Assembly: GCA_012511095.1 (NCBI GenBank)
Contig: JAAZGT010000239.1
Location: forward strand, 1 to 6,489
Direction of reading: 5' to 3'
Length of the DNA: 6,489 nt
From: Alcaligenaceae bacterium
GTDB taxonomy: Bacteria > Pseudomonadota > Gammaproteobacteria > Burkholderiales > Burkholderiaceae_B
In this document: piece by piece, positions 1 to 6,489 of the stretch
Numbering within the stretch: position 1 is the stretch's first letter
Layout of the letters: each line of letters begins with the position of its first letter
The notes under the pieces: model-generated
The model's database searches: none
Told to the model about the DNA's origin: nothing
Seen by the model: only the letters and a program-made list of their open reading frames with translations
Made by a program: the position numbers and the translations under genes

Positions 1-1239
1 CAAAAAGGTGGTGCGGTAATTAGTCACATTCAAATTGGTTATGCTCCCAAAGATCTTTATGCCACACGTATTGGCATTGGTGAGGCAGATGTTATCTTAG
101 GCTGTGATTCCTTAGTTGCTGCCTCTAAAGAAATCACCTCCAAAGCACACAAAAACCGCACGTGGGGCGTAATTAACCAAGCAAAAACACCAACCGCAGA
201 GATTATGGTTAATCGCAAATGGCGCTATCCTACAAAAATCACTGAGCATGACATCAGAGACGTATTGGGTGCCGATCAGGTCGAGTTTTTTGACGCTAAC
301 CGTAAGGCCTTGAAACTCCTTGGTGATACTATTTTTGCCAACCCGCTCCTTATGGGCTTTGCTTGGCAAAAGGGCAAAATCCCTCTACATCTTGACAGCA
401 TCATGCGTGCTTTCGAATTAAATAATGTGGCCGTCGAAAAAAACAAAGAGGCCTTTGCATGGGGTCGCCACTTAGCTGTGCATGGTCCTGATTCGGTTGA
501 TACCGATCCAGGTTTCGCTATGATGACAAGCGAAGAAGACGAAGGTAGTCGCAGTAAACCTATCAAAATGGTAGAAAGTCTTGATGCTTTAGTGGCACGT
601 CTCAGTAAGCGTTTAGTTGAATACCAAAACGAGCAATATGCGGAGCGTTTCAAAAACATTGTAGCCTCAGTGCGAGAGGTCGAGCATAGCGTAGCTGGTA
701 GCCACGCTCGTCGACTTACGCAGACGGTCGCGCGCAATCTGCATAAGCTAATGGCCTACAAAGATGAATACGAGGTAGCACGTCTCTACTTAAAAGAGGA
801 GTTTTATGAGCGTCTAAGACGCCAATTTGAGGGTGAACCAGGCAAAGACTATAAACTTTATGTGCACCTATCACCGCCAAGCTTAAATCTCAAAGATGGC
901 GAGGGAGCACCTCGTAAAAAGAAATTTGGACCATGGATCTTTAACGCATTTAAGATACTGAGCAAATTCAAATTTTTACGTGGTACTGCCTTTGACCCAT
1001 TTGGCAGACATCCCGATAGAGTACTAGAGCGTCGTATCTTAGCTGAATACATTGAGGTAATTGAGCAGATTAAATTATCCTTAACAGATAATAACTACGA
1101 CAATGCCTTAGAATTGGCTAATTACCCAGATGATATTCGCGGTTATGGCCACATTAAAGAGAAATCAGTTGAAGATGTTGAGCAAAAGCGCGAAAGACTA
1201 CTTAAGCAATTGACTACAAATACTAATTTAGCCGCATAA
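1..1239 (+). CDS. Fused indolepyruvate ferredoxin oxidoreductase, C-terminal part (5' end outside window)
   Basis: The frame is open from the first base to the TAA at 1237-1239, giving 412 visible residues; the ATG at 205 is internal. The family oxidatively decarboxylates aryl pyruvates, such as indolepyruvate from tryptophan transamination, to aryl-acetyl-CoA and passes electrons to ferredoxin in the cytoplasm. Residues 1-10 (QKGGAVISHI) match the start region of the 2-oxoacid:ferredoxin oxidoreductase gamma-type domain, which runs to about residue 160 and includes the ADVILGCD segment. The rest is a charged, mostly helical C-terminal extension seen in the large bacterial fusion proteins (roughly 1,150-1,200 residues by memory of the family); it ends with the IRGYGHIKE segment and a basic/acidic helix. 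The thiamine-diphosphate and 4Fe-4S domains would lie upstream and cannot be checked here. No frameshift is visible. The family call is firm; substrate preference is taken from the family name. Confidence 0.9.
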   Translation, partial: QKGGAVISHIQIGYAPKDLYATRIGIGEADVILGCDSLVAASKEITSKAHKNRTWGVINQAKTPTAEIMVNRKWRYPTKITEHDIRDVLGADQVEFFDANRKALKLLGDTIFANPLLMGFAWQKGKIPLHLDSIMRAFELNNVAVEKNKEAFAWGRHLAVHGPDSVDTDPGFAMMTSEEDEGSRSKPIKMVESLDALVARLSKRLVEYQNEQYAERFKNIVASVREVEHSVAGSHARRLTQTVARNLHKLMAYKDEYEVARLYLKEEFYERLRRQFEGEPGKDYKLYVHLSPPSLNLKDGEGAPRKKKFGPWIFNAFKILSKFKFLRGTAFDPFGRHPDRVLERRILAEYIEVIEQIKLSLTDNNYDNALELANYPDDIRGYGHIKEKSVEDVEQKRERLLKQLTTNTNLAA

Positions 1240-1268
1240 GCGTTTCAGCTTGCATTAAAGTAGCTTAA

Positions 1269-1350
1269 AATAGGAAAATAAGGCCTTGGGTTTAACGGAT
1301 AGTACGCATACTATCTTTTAAACTCAGGCATTTTAATCAGTTTTCCTATT
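1269..1350. repeat. Nested imperfect inverted repeat in the oxidoreductase-gdhA spacer
   Basis: The outer arms AATAGGAAAA (1269-1278) and TTTTCCTATT (1341-1350) are perfect 10-base reverse complements. Inside them, 1283-1329 forms a second imperfect hairpin. GCC (1283-1285) pairs with GGC (1327-1329), and after a bulged T at 1286, 1287-1295 pairs with 1318-1326 with one G-T wobble. After a small mismatch, GATAGTA (1298-1304) pairs perfectly with TACTATC (1309-1315) across a CGCA loop. The structure fills most of the 117-base spacer between two genes on the same strand. It could be a weak terminator for the oxidoreductase (the stem is followed by ATTTTAA), an mRNA leader structure of gdhA, a regulator-binding palindrome, or a small repeated element. 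No clear target-site duplication flanks it. The pairing is seen directly; the role is unknown. Confidence 0.7.
1286..1314 (+). promoter_or_regulatory. Weak candidate sigma-70 promoter for gdhA
   Basis: TTGGGT (1286-1291) and TACTAT (1309-1314) are separated by 17 bases, the best spacing for sigma-70. The matches to TTGACA (3 of 6) and TATAAT (4 of 6) are poor. The -10-like box is also the right arm of the GATAGTA/TACTATC palindrome, so a repressor or structure there could affect initiation. In AT-rich DNA such a match can arise by chance. Confidence 0.22.
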
Positions 1351-1356
1351 ACAATC

Positions 1357-2709
1357 ATGAGCTACATAGAAAATATTTTTAATCACTTTCATAAATGTAA
1401 TCCGCATGAGCCAGAGTACACACAGGCTGTACACGAGGTTCTGGAGTCATTAGCACCCTTATTTGCTCATGAATCAAAATACGAAGAACATGGTATTTTA
1501 GAGCGCATTATTGAGCCCGAAAGACAAATCATCTTCCGCATTGCTTGGACTGATGATGCGGGTCGTGTTCAAGTCAACCGTGGTTTTAGAGTGCAATACA
1601 ACTCAGCTCTTGGCCCTTATAAAGGTGGCATCCGCTTTCACCCTAGTGTCTGCGGTAGTGTGATTAAATTCTTAGGTTTTGAGCAGATCTTTAAAAATGC
1701 CTTAACTGGTCTATCACTTGGTGGCGCCAAGGGTGGATCTGACTTTGACCCTAAAGACAAATCACCAGGCGAGATTATGCGTTTTACTCAAGCCTTTATG
1801 ACAGAGCTTTATCGCCACATTGGTGACACCATTGACGTGCCTGCTGGTGATATTGGCGTAGGTGCACGCGAGATTGGTTATATGTTTGGCCAATATAAGC
1901 GTATCACTGGTGTTTACGAGGGTGTCATTACAGGCAAGCGCCCATTATGGGGTGGCTCCTTGGCACGCACCGAGGCTACTGGCTACGGTTGCGTCTATTT
2001 TGCTAAGCATATGCTTAAAGCACAACACAAAGACCTTGAGGGCCGCATCTGTACCGTCTCTGGTGCGGGTAATGTCGCCATTTACACCATCGAAAAGCTT
2101 CATCAACTCGGTGCTATTCCTGTTACTTGTAGCGACTCTAGAGGCTTTATCTATCACAAACACGGTATTAATCTTAATACCTTACAGCGCCTCAAAGAAG
2201 GTGCCAACGAGAGTTTAGAGCGTTATTTAGAGCATCACCCAGATGCTGTTTATACCCCTGTGAGTGAGTATAAAGAGGGGCAAAATGCAGTGTGGTCAAT
2301 ACCATGTGAGCTAGCTTTCCCATGTGCTACTCAAAATGAACTCAATGAAAGTGACGCAGATACTCTATTAGCTAATGGCTGTATTCTGGTTTCCGAAGGC
2401 GCTAATATGCCGTGTACCCCAGGTGCAGTAGAGAAATTCTTAAGCGCTAACATTCTCTATGGCCCAGGCAAAGCAGCCAATGCTGGCGGTGTGGCTACTA
2501 GTCAATTAGAAATGGCTCAAAACGCTAGTATGCAACAATGGACTTTTGAGCAGGTAGATGCACGTCTTAAATTCATTATGGAAAACATCTACCGTCAATG
2601 CGCAAATACTGCCGAGGAGTTTGGTGAACCGCACAACTTAGTGTTGGGCGCTAATATTGCTGGTTTCCGCAGAGTGGCCGATGCAATGATTGACCAAGGT
2701 GTTTATTAA
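1357..2709 (+). CDS. gdhA: NADP-specific glutamate dehydrogenase
   Basis: This 450-residue enzyme, close to the 447 residues of E. coli GdhA, aligns with it from end to end without large gaps. It catalyses reductive amination of 2-oxoglutarate to glutamate with NADPH, an ammonia-assimilation reaction; the family forms cytoplasmic hexamers. The N-terminal substrate domain carries PYKGGIRFHPSV (87-98) and LGGAKGGSDFDP (121-132), where K125 corresponds to the catalytic lysine. VPAGDIGVG (161-169) supplies the conserved active-site aspartate D165. The Rossmann fold has the dinucleotide loop SGAGNVA (235-241) and TCSDS (257-261). CATQNEL (323-329), EGANMP (347-352) and GKAANAGGVATS (371-382) are further family signatures. 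The ATG start fits the E. coli N-terminus, but the bases before it (TTTTCCTATTACAATC) contain no Shine-Dalgarno match, which is unusual. NADP rather than NAD use is inferred from overall similarity to E. coli GdhA. A terminator lies 27 bases after the stop. Confidence 0.96.
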   Translation: MSYIENIFNHFHKCNPHEPEYTQAVHEVLESLAPLFAHESKYEEHGILERIIEPERQIIFRIAWTDDAGRVQVNRGFRVQYNSALGPYKGGIRFHPSVCGSVIKFLGFEQIFKNALTGLSLGGAKGGSDFDPKDKSPGEIMRFTQAFMTELYRHIGDTIDVPAGDIGVGAREIGYMFGQYKRITGVYEGVITGKRPLWGGSLARTEATGYGCVYFAKHMLKAQHKDLEGRICTVSGAGNVAIYTIEKLHQLGAIPVTCSDSRGFIYHKHGINLNTLQRLKEGANESLERYLEHHPDAVYTPVSEYKEGQNAVWSIPCELAFPCATQNELNESDADTLLANGCILVSEGANMPCTPGAVEKFLSANILYGPGKAANAGGVATSQLEMAQNASMQQWTFEQVDARLKFIMENIYRQCANTAEEFGEPHNLVLGANIAGFRRVADAMIDQGVY

Positions 2710-2736
2710 TTAAATTTGCAACACTATTTAGAGGTA

Positions 2737-2770
2737 CAAAAGCCGAGACTCATAAGAATCTCGGCTTTTG
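2737..2770. terminator. Bidirectional Rho-independent terminator between convergent gdhA and accD
   Basis: CAAAAGCCGAGA (2737-2748) and TCTCGGCTTTTG (2759-2770) are perfect 12-base reverse complements around a 10-base interval, in which two more pairs can form around an ATAA loop. The GC-rich core GCCGAG is followed by TTTT on the + strand and, because of the left-arm AAAA, also by TTTT on the - strand. It lies 27 bases past the gdhA stop and 31 bases past the accD stop, so it can end both transcripts. This is a common arrangement at convergent gene ends. Confidence 0.92.
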
Positions 2771-2801
2771 CATGTTTGGTTGACTGAATAATAAATTTAT
2801 T

Positions 2802-3674
2802 CTATTCGCTAACAGCCTGCGCAGATTTATGCGTTAATAAAGCAATTAAATGAGCTACTGTTTGGCGTAACTCATTGCGATGAACCACCATATCAAGCGC
2901 ACCTTTTTCTAAAAGGAACTCAGCGCGCTGGAAACCCTCAGGTAGCTGCTCACGTACTGTTTGCTCAATCACGCGTGGGCCAGCAAAACCGACCAAAGCA
3001 TTTGGTTCAGCAATTACCACATCACCCATGAAGGCAAAACTTGCTGATACACCACCCATGGTTGGGTCTGTCAAAATACTAATAAATGGTAGGCCCGCAT
3101 CAGATAAACGGGTTAGCATCGCGTTAGTTTTGGCCATTTGCATAAGAGAGAATAAGCTCTCTTGCATGCGCGCACCACCTGATGCACTAACACAGATAAA
3201 AGCAGTTCGGTTATCAATGGCATGTTGCACACCACGACTAAAGAGCTCACCAACCACCGAACCCATTGAACCGCCCATAAAACCAAACTCAAAACAGGCT
3301 AAAGTCGCAGGTACGTGCATGATGGTACCGCCCATAACAACCATTGCGTCATTTTCTTTGGTACCTTTAACCGCCTCAGATAAACGCTCTGGATATCGAC
3401 GTGAGTCTTTAAACTTTAAAGGGTCAGCCGAATGCAAATGAGTGCCAATCTCTACCCTACCCTCAGGGTCTAATAAAGAGTCGATGCGGGCGCGTGCATT
3501 TAAACGCATATGGTGCCCACAATTAGGACAAACATTTAAAGCCTTTTTAAGCTCATCGCTATAAAGGGCTGAATCACAGCTCGGGCACTTAACCCAAACA
3601 CCCTCTGGTACGCGTTTGGTATTCTTATCTTCGCGATTAATTCGCGGGGGTAAAATCTTATTTAACCAACTCAT
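2802..3674 (-). CDS. accD: Acetyl-CoA carboxylase carboxyltransferase subunit beta
   Basis: With AccA it forms the carboxyltransferase half of acetyl-CoA carboxylase, moving CO2 from biotin on AccB to acetyl-CoA to give malonyl-CoA, the first committed step of fatty acid synthesis. The product has 290 residues, the usual size (E. coli 304). A four-cysteine zinc ribbon is intact at C30, C33, C49 and C52 with E. coli spacing. The crotonase-like carboxyltransferase core follows, with SASGGARMQES (163-173) and TDPTMGGVSAS (202-212) bearing the glycine pairs of the CoA/oxyanion sites, then FAGPRVIEQT (230-239) and LPEGFQRAEFLLEKG (244-258). The start ATG lies 5 bases after the trpA stop, and its likely ribosome site AAAGAG (3683-3688) sits in the last codons of trpA, suggesting translational coupling. 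In E. coli the AccD zinc ribbon is reported to bind nucleic acid, including its own mRNA; nothing here tests that. Confidence 0.97.
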   Translation of the reverse strand: MSWLNKILPPRINREDKNTKRVPEGVWVKCPSCDSALYSDELKKALNVCPNCGHHMRLNARARIDSLLDPEGRVEIGTHLHSADPLKFKDSRRYPERLSEAVKGTKENDAMVVMGGTIMHVPATLACFEFGFMGGSMGSVVGELFSRGVQHAIDNRTAFICVSASGGARMQESLFSLMQMAKTNAMLTRLSDAGLPFISILTDPTMGGVSASFAFMGDVVIAEPNALVGFAGPRVIEQTVREQLPEGFQRAEFLLEKGALDMVVHRNELRQTVAHLIALLTHKSAQAVSE

Positions 3675-3679
3675 GATTA

Positions 3680-4513
3680 TTACTCTTTTGAAACTGTTTC
3701 GAGGCCTTTACGAATAGAAGCTAACCACTCACCTGCACTCGCTCCGGCCAACTCAGCATGACGCGTTTCATCTTGACCCTCAATGGCTTCTTGCATAACG
3801 GTAATTAACTTACTACCGATGACAACGGCATCAGCTACTGAAGCAATAGCGCAAGCGCTTTCTACATCGCGAATACCAAAGCCAACACCCACGGGGATAT
3901 CAACGAAACGCTTGATGTTTTGTACTTTCTTTTTAACATCTTCAGTATCTAAAGCTGCTGAACCGGTCACACCTTTTAGTGATACATAGTATACATAACC
4001 TTTGGCAATTTCACCGACCTTTTTAATACGCTCATCTGTCGAAGTCGGCGCAATTAAAAAAATCGGTGCCAGATCGGCGGCCTCAAAATAAGGTGCTACC
4101 GCGTCAAATTCCTCGGGTGGATAATCAACAATTAAAGCCCCATCAACGCCTGCCTCAGCGGCCTCTTTAGTGAATTTTTCCCAACCCATTGCCTCAATAG
4201 GATTAGCATAACCCATAAATACGACTGGCGTTACTTGGTCATCTTCGCGGAATTTACGAACCACCTCAATCACACCACTAAGGGTCATACCATTAGCAAT
4301 GGCACGCTCAGTAGCAAGTTGAATTACCTTACCGTCGGCCATCGGGTCTGAGAAAGGCACACCTAACTCAATAACATCAACACCACCTTTGACCATTTCG
4401 TGCATGATCTTTAAGGTAGCCTCAGCGCTAGGATCGCCACATGTAATATAAGGCACTAAGGCAGCGCGTTTACCAGCACGTGCAAAGGCATCATCAATAC
4501 GTTTAATAGACAT
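3680..4513 (-). CDS. trpA: Tryptophan synthase alpha chain
   Basis: It cleaves indole-3-glycerol phosphate to indole and glyceraldehyde 3-phosphate; indole is then channelled to TrpB in the alpha2-beta2 complex. The 277-residue TIM barrel is of normal length. VPYITCGDPS (20-29) is the family N-terminal signature. The two catalytic acids, E49 and D60, lie in DVIELGVPFSDPMADG (46-61) at the same numbers as in E. coli. The substrate-covering loop 6 region is YVSLKGVTGS (176-185), the KGVTG form rather than the E. coli RAGVTG form. The phosphate-binding glycines are in GVGFGI (209-214) and IGSK (232-235). The ATG is 12 bases after the trpB stop and is preceded by a modest ribosome site AGGG (4521-4524) at 7 bases, so it is read from the same transcript as trpB. 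Confidence 0.97.
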   Translation of the reverse strand: MSIKRIDDAFARAGKRAALVPYITCGDPSAEATLKIMHEMVKGGVDVIELGVPFSDPMADGKVIQLATERAIANGMTLSGVIEVVRKFREDDQVTPVVFMGYANPIEAMGWEKFTKEAAEAGVDGALIVDYPPEEFDAVAPYFEAADLAPIFLIAPTSTDERIKKVGEIAKGYVYYVSLKGVTGSAALDTEDVKKKVQNIKRFVDIPVGVGFGIRDVESACAIASVADAVVIGSKLITVMQEAIEGQDETRHAELAGASAGEWLASIRKGLETVSKE

Positions 4514-4525
4514 CTATAGACCCTA

Positions 4526-5740
4526 CTACAACTTAATATTGCCGTACTCGGCAACGGTGTGAATATCCTTGTCGCCACGACCGGATAAGTTAACTAAGAT
4601 AATTTGATCTTTAGCCATTTGCGGTGCTACGCGCGCAGCATAAGCTAGAGCATGTGAAGACTCAAGCGCAGGGATAATACCCTCATAGGCACAGCAATCG
4701 TGGAAGGCCTTAATCGCTTCATCGTCGTTTACTATTTCGTAGCTAGCTAATTGTAATTCTTGGAGTAAGGCGTGCTCAGGGCCAACACCTGGATAATCTA
4801 AACCAGCTGAAACGGAATGGGTACCCTGTACCTGACCATGCTCATCTTGAATCACCATGGTGCGGTTACCATGTAACACGCCAACCTTACCAGTATTAAG
4901 AGAGGCAGAGTGTTTGCCTGTTTTAACACCTTTACCACCGGCCTCAACACCCACTAATTTAATCTCTTTGCCATCTTTACGCTGATACGATAGGTAAGGA
5001 TGGAAAATACCGATGGCATTAGAGCCACCACCCACTGAAGCTGCAATTAAATCGGGCTGACAACCTGCAGCTTCATCCATTTGAACGATGGCTTCACGAC
5101 CAATAACACACTGGAAGTCACGCACCATCTCTGGATAAGGCACAGGGCCTGCAACGGTACCGATGATGTAGAATGTATCATCGACATTGGTTACCCAATC
5201 ACGCATCGCCTCGTTTAAGGCGTCTTTAAGGGTTTTAGAGCCGCTCTCAACGGGGACAACGGTAGCACCTAGAAGCTTCATGCGATAGACATTAAGGGCT
5301 TGACGACGAACGTCCTCGGCACCCATATAGACCACACACTCTAAGCCGTAACGTGCCGCCACGGTTGCGGTAGCTACACCGTGCTGACCGGCACCGGTCT
5401 CAGCAATAATACGTGTTTTGCCCATACGACGGGCTAGTAAAATCTGACCGATACAGTTATTAATTTTATGAGCACCGGTATGGTTTAAGTCCTCGCGCTT
5501 AAACCAGATCTGCGCGCCACCTAGAATCTCTGACCAACGCTTGGCATGGTAAACAGGACTAGGACGACCGACAAAATGCTTTAGCTCGTAATCATATTCG
5601 GCTAAAAAATCAGGATCATTCTTGTATTTTAAATAAGCCTCGTTAAGCTCATCAAGGGCATGAACCAAGGTCTCGGCCACAAAACGACCACCGAAACGCC
5701 CGAAATGTCCTGATGCATCAGGATAATTGTACTCTTTCAA
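4526..5740 (-). CDS. trpB: Tryptophan synthase beta chain
   Basis: This PLP enzyme condenses indole with serine to make tryptophan, as partner of the TrpA encoded just downstream. From the preferred TTG start at 5740 the product has 404 residues. The PLP lysine is K92 in HTGAHKINN, the catalytic glutamate E114 is in ETGAGQHG, the PLP phosphate loop is GGGSN (237-241), E360 is in PALESSHA, and S386 in NLSGRGDKD contacts the pyridine ring. LDYPGVGPEH (314-323) is the indole-site segment. The classic alpha-dependent TrpB1 form is indicated. No ATG is available near the N-terminus. The frame also opens at TTG 5761 (411 residues), but starting at 5740 gives MKEYNYPDASGHFG, resembling family N-termini, with GGAGGT just upstream. 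No leader peptide or attenuator is visible before it. Confidence 0.95.
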   Translation of the reverse strand: MKEYNYPDASGHFGRFGGRFVAETLVHALDELNEAYLKYKNDPDFLAEYDYELKHFVGRPSPVYHAKRWSEILGGAQIWFKREDLNHTGAHKINNCIGQILLARRMGKTRIIAETGAGQHGVATATVAARYGLECVVYMGAEDVRRQALNVYRMKLLGATVVPVESGSKTLKDALNEAMRDWVTNVDDTFYIIGTVAGPVPYPEMVRDFQCVIGREAIVQMDEAAGCQPDLIAASVGGGSNAIGIFHPYLSYQRKDGKEIKLVGVEAGGKGVKTGKHSASLNTGKVGVLHGNRTMVIQDEHGQVQGTHSVSAGLDYPGVGPEHALLQELQLASYEIVNDDEAIKAFHDCCAYEGIIPALESSHALAYAARVAPQMAKDQIILVNLSGRGDKDIHTVAEYGNIKL

Positions 5741-5743
5741 GAG

Positions 5744-5749
5744 ACCTCC
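5744..5749 (-). promoter_or_regulatory. Ribosome binding site that decides the trpB start
   Basis: On the - strand GGAGGT is followed by CTC and then TTG at 5740-5738. This near-perfect Shine-Dalgarno match lies inside the longer open frame and favours the inner TTG. Its spacing is short, 4 bases from the GGAGG core to the start. The outer TTG at 5761 has no comparable site upstream. Confidence 0.6.
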
Positions 5750-5757
5750 GCTGATTT

Positions 5758-5771
5758 TCAAGTATCAAGTA
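5758..5771. repeat. Tandem duplication of a 7-base unit upstream of trpB
   Basis: On the + strand TCAAGTA occurs twice back to back (5758-5764 and 5765-5771); on the - strand this reads TACTTGA twice. The second - strand copy contains the outer TTG at 5761. The same stretch also forms a small palindrome, ATCAAG (5764-5769) with CTTGAT (5776-5781). It could be a regulator site or a slippage duplication; no function can be assigned. Confidence 0.45.
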
Positions 5772-5812
5772 AATTCTTGATTTTACCCTAAATCGTTACT
5801 TCATATTTCATA

Positions 5813-6487
5813 CTAGGAGCGATTCACCGAATGCACCTCAGGCATTTCAGAAATTGCGCTGATAATTTTACGCACTTGATCGCCATTTTGGATCTCGATA
5901 GTAAAGGATAAATTCGCCGTACCTTGACGACTCTGTGTATTTAATCCCGCCACATTAATTTTATGCTTTGCAAAAAGCTCAGTAATATCTCTAATCAAAC
6001 CTGGACGATCAGAAGCACTGACTGTGATGCCCACCGGGTATAAACGATCCTCGGTATCCCCCCAATCAACCTCGATAATACGCTCAGGATGCTTTAGCTT
6101 TAAAGCTTTAAGACTTGGACAACCCTCACGGTGAATAGTAACGCCGCGTCCACGGGTAATAAAACCATGAATCTCATCGGGAGGCGCTGGATGACAGCAT
6201 CGCGCTAATTGGGTTAAGAGCGAATCTACACCCACCACTAAAACACCCGTTTTACTAATGGTTTGTGTCTGACTATGCTGTAAACGCGCTAAGACCTCTT
6301 CATCGGGCTTAACCTCTTCTTGCTCGACAAAGGCTTGAGCAATACCGCGTAAACTAAACTCTTCTTTAGCCACCGAAACATATAAGTCTTCGGCATGACT
6401 AAAACCTAATTTATTAGCTAATTGCTCAAGATTGGTAGCTGTTTTGCCGAGTCGTTGTAGCTCTTTTTCTACAAGATCTTGACCCGT
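5813..6487 (-). CDS. relA: RelA-type (p)ppGpp synthetase, C-terminal part (5' end outside window)
   Basis: The - strand frame is open from the right edge of the window to the TAG at 5815-5813, giving 224 visible residues; the GTG at 6373 is internal, because the upstream residues (LVEKELQRLGKTATNLEQLA) are normal RelA linker. RelA makes (p)ppGpp on stalled ribosomes in amino-acid starvation. The zinc-finger/RIS domain has C97, C98, H119 and C123 with the spacing of E. coli RelA C612, C613, H634 and C638, in LARCCHPAPPDEI and GRGVTIHREGC. An ACT domain follows at about 150-224 (YPVGITVSASDRPGLIRDIT). The FITRGRGV wording favours RelA over SpoT. The hydrolase, synthetase and TGS domains are not in view, so catalytic competence cannot be judged. 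The stop is 72 bases from the preferred trpB start, with no strong terminator between. Confidence 0.9.
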   Translation of the reverse strand, partial: TGQDLVEKELQRLGKTATNLEQLANKLGFSHAEDLYVSVAKEEFSLRGIAQAFVEQEEVKPDEEVLARLQHSQTQTISKTGVLVVGVDSLLTQLARCCHPAPPDEIHGFITRGRGVTIHREGCPSLKALKLKHPERIIEVDWGDTEDRLYPVGITVSASDRPGLIRDITELFAKHKINVAGLNTQSRQGTANLSFTIEIQNGDQVRKIISAISEMPEVHSVNRS

Positions 6488-6489
6488 TG

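Noticed and set aside
1210..1215. TTGACT near the end of the oxidoreductase gene as a -35 box for gdhA
   Set aside because: It matches the -35 consensus well, but no -10-like hexamer lies 16-19 bases downstream.
205..1239. Treating the ATG at 205 as the start of a separate 344-residue gene
   Set aside because: The same frame is open to base 1 and its upstream residues (QKGGAVISHI onward) belong to the same oxidoreductase domain, so this is an internal methionine of a gene cut by the window edge.
1269..1350. The inverted repeat as a definite MITE or insertion-sequence remnant
   Set aside because: No target-site duplication is visible at its edges (TTAAA against ACAAT), no transposase fragment is nearby, and copy number cannot be tested in one window.
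1862..2218. Long open frames overlapping the real genes, for example 118 residues inside gdhA, 153 residues antisense at 276-737 and 137 residues antisense to accD
   Set aside because: They lie wholly within strongly conserved genes and their translations resemble no family I recognise, so they are frame shadows.
5780..5785. TAAAAT on the - strand as the -10 box of a trpB promoter
   Set aside because: It matches 5 of 6 -10 bases, but there is no acceptable -35 hexamer 16-18 bases upstream. In AT-rich spacer DNA this is weak.
5813..6373. A separate 186-residue ACT-domain protein starting at GTG 6373
   Set aside because: The frame continues to the right edge with normal RelA linker sequence, so the GTG is an internal valine codon.

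Overview
The window shows ordinary housekeeping and amino-acid metabolism genes of a Gram-negative bacterium. It most likely comes from a low-GC betaproteobacterium of the order Burkholderiales, for example an Alcaligenaceae- or Sutterellaceae-like lineage. This rests on three things: trpB-trpA-accD in that order, as is typical of Betaproteobacteria; a RelA C-terminus of the beta/gammaproteobacterial type; and a very large fused indolepyruvate ferredoxin oxidoreductase, which is common in that group. By eye the GC content is near the low-to-mid 40s percent. The genus is inference.

Left half, + strand: the window opens inside the 3' part of the fused indolepyruvate ferredoxin oxidoreductase gene (1-1239, 5' end missing). 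A 117-base spacer follows and is largely filled by a nested imperfect inverted repeat (1269-1350). Then comes a complete gdhA for NADP-type glutamate dehydrogenase (1357-2709). A perfect 12-bp stem terminator (2737-2770) with T-runs on both strands separates gdhA from the convergent block on the right.

Right half, - strand: reading leftward from the right edge, there is the C-terminal part of relA (5813-6487, 5' end missing), then trpB (4526-5740), trpA (3680-4513) and accD (2802-3674). The spacing is tight: 12 bases between trpB and trpA, and 5 between trpA and accD. trpB, trpA and accD are therefore almost certainly one transcription unit. relA, 72 bases upstream of the preferred trpB start, may be part of it.

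Functionally, TrpA and TrpB form tryptophan synthase, AccD is the carboxyltransferase beta subunit for malonyl-CoA synthesis, RelA makes the (p)ppGpp alarmone in amino-acid starvation, GdhA assimilates ammonia into glutamate, and the oxidoreductase handles aryl pyruvates from aromatic amino acids. I found no mobile element, CRISPR array, RNA gene, toxin-antitoxin pair or unknown cassette. The least explained sequence is the inverted repeat in front of gdhA, which coincides with a missing Shine-Dalgarno sequence for that gene.
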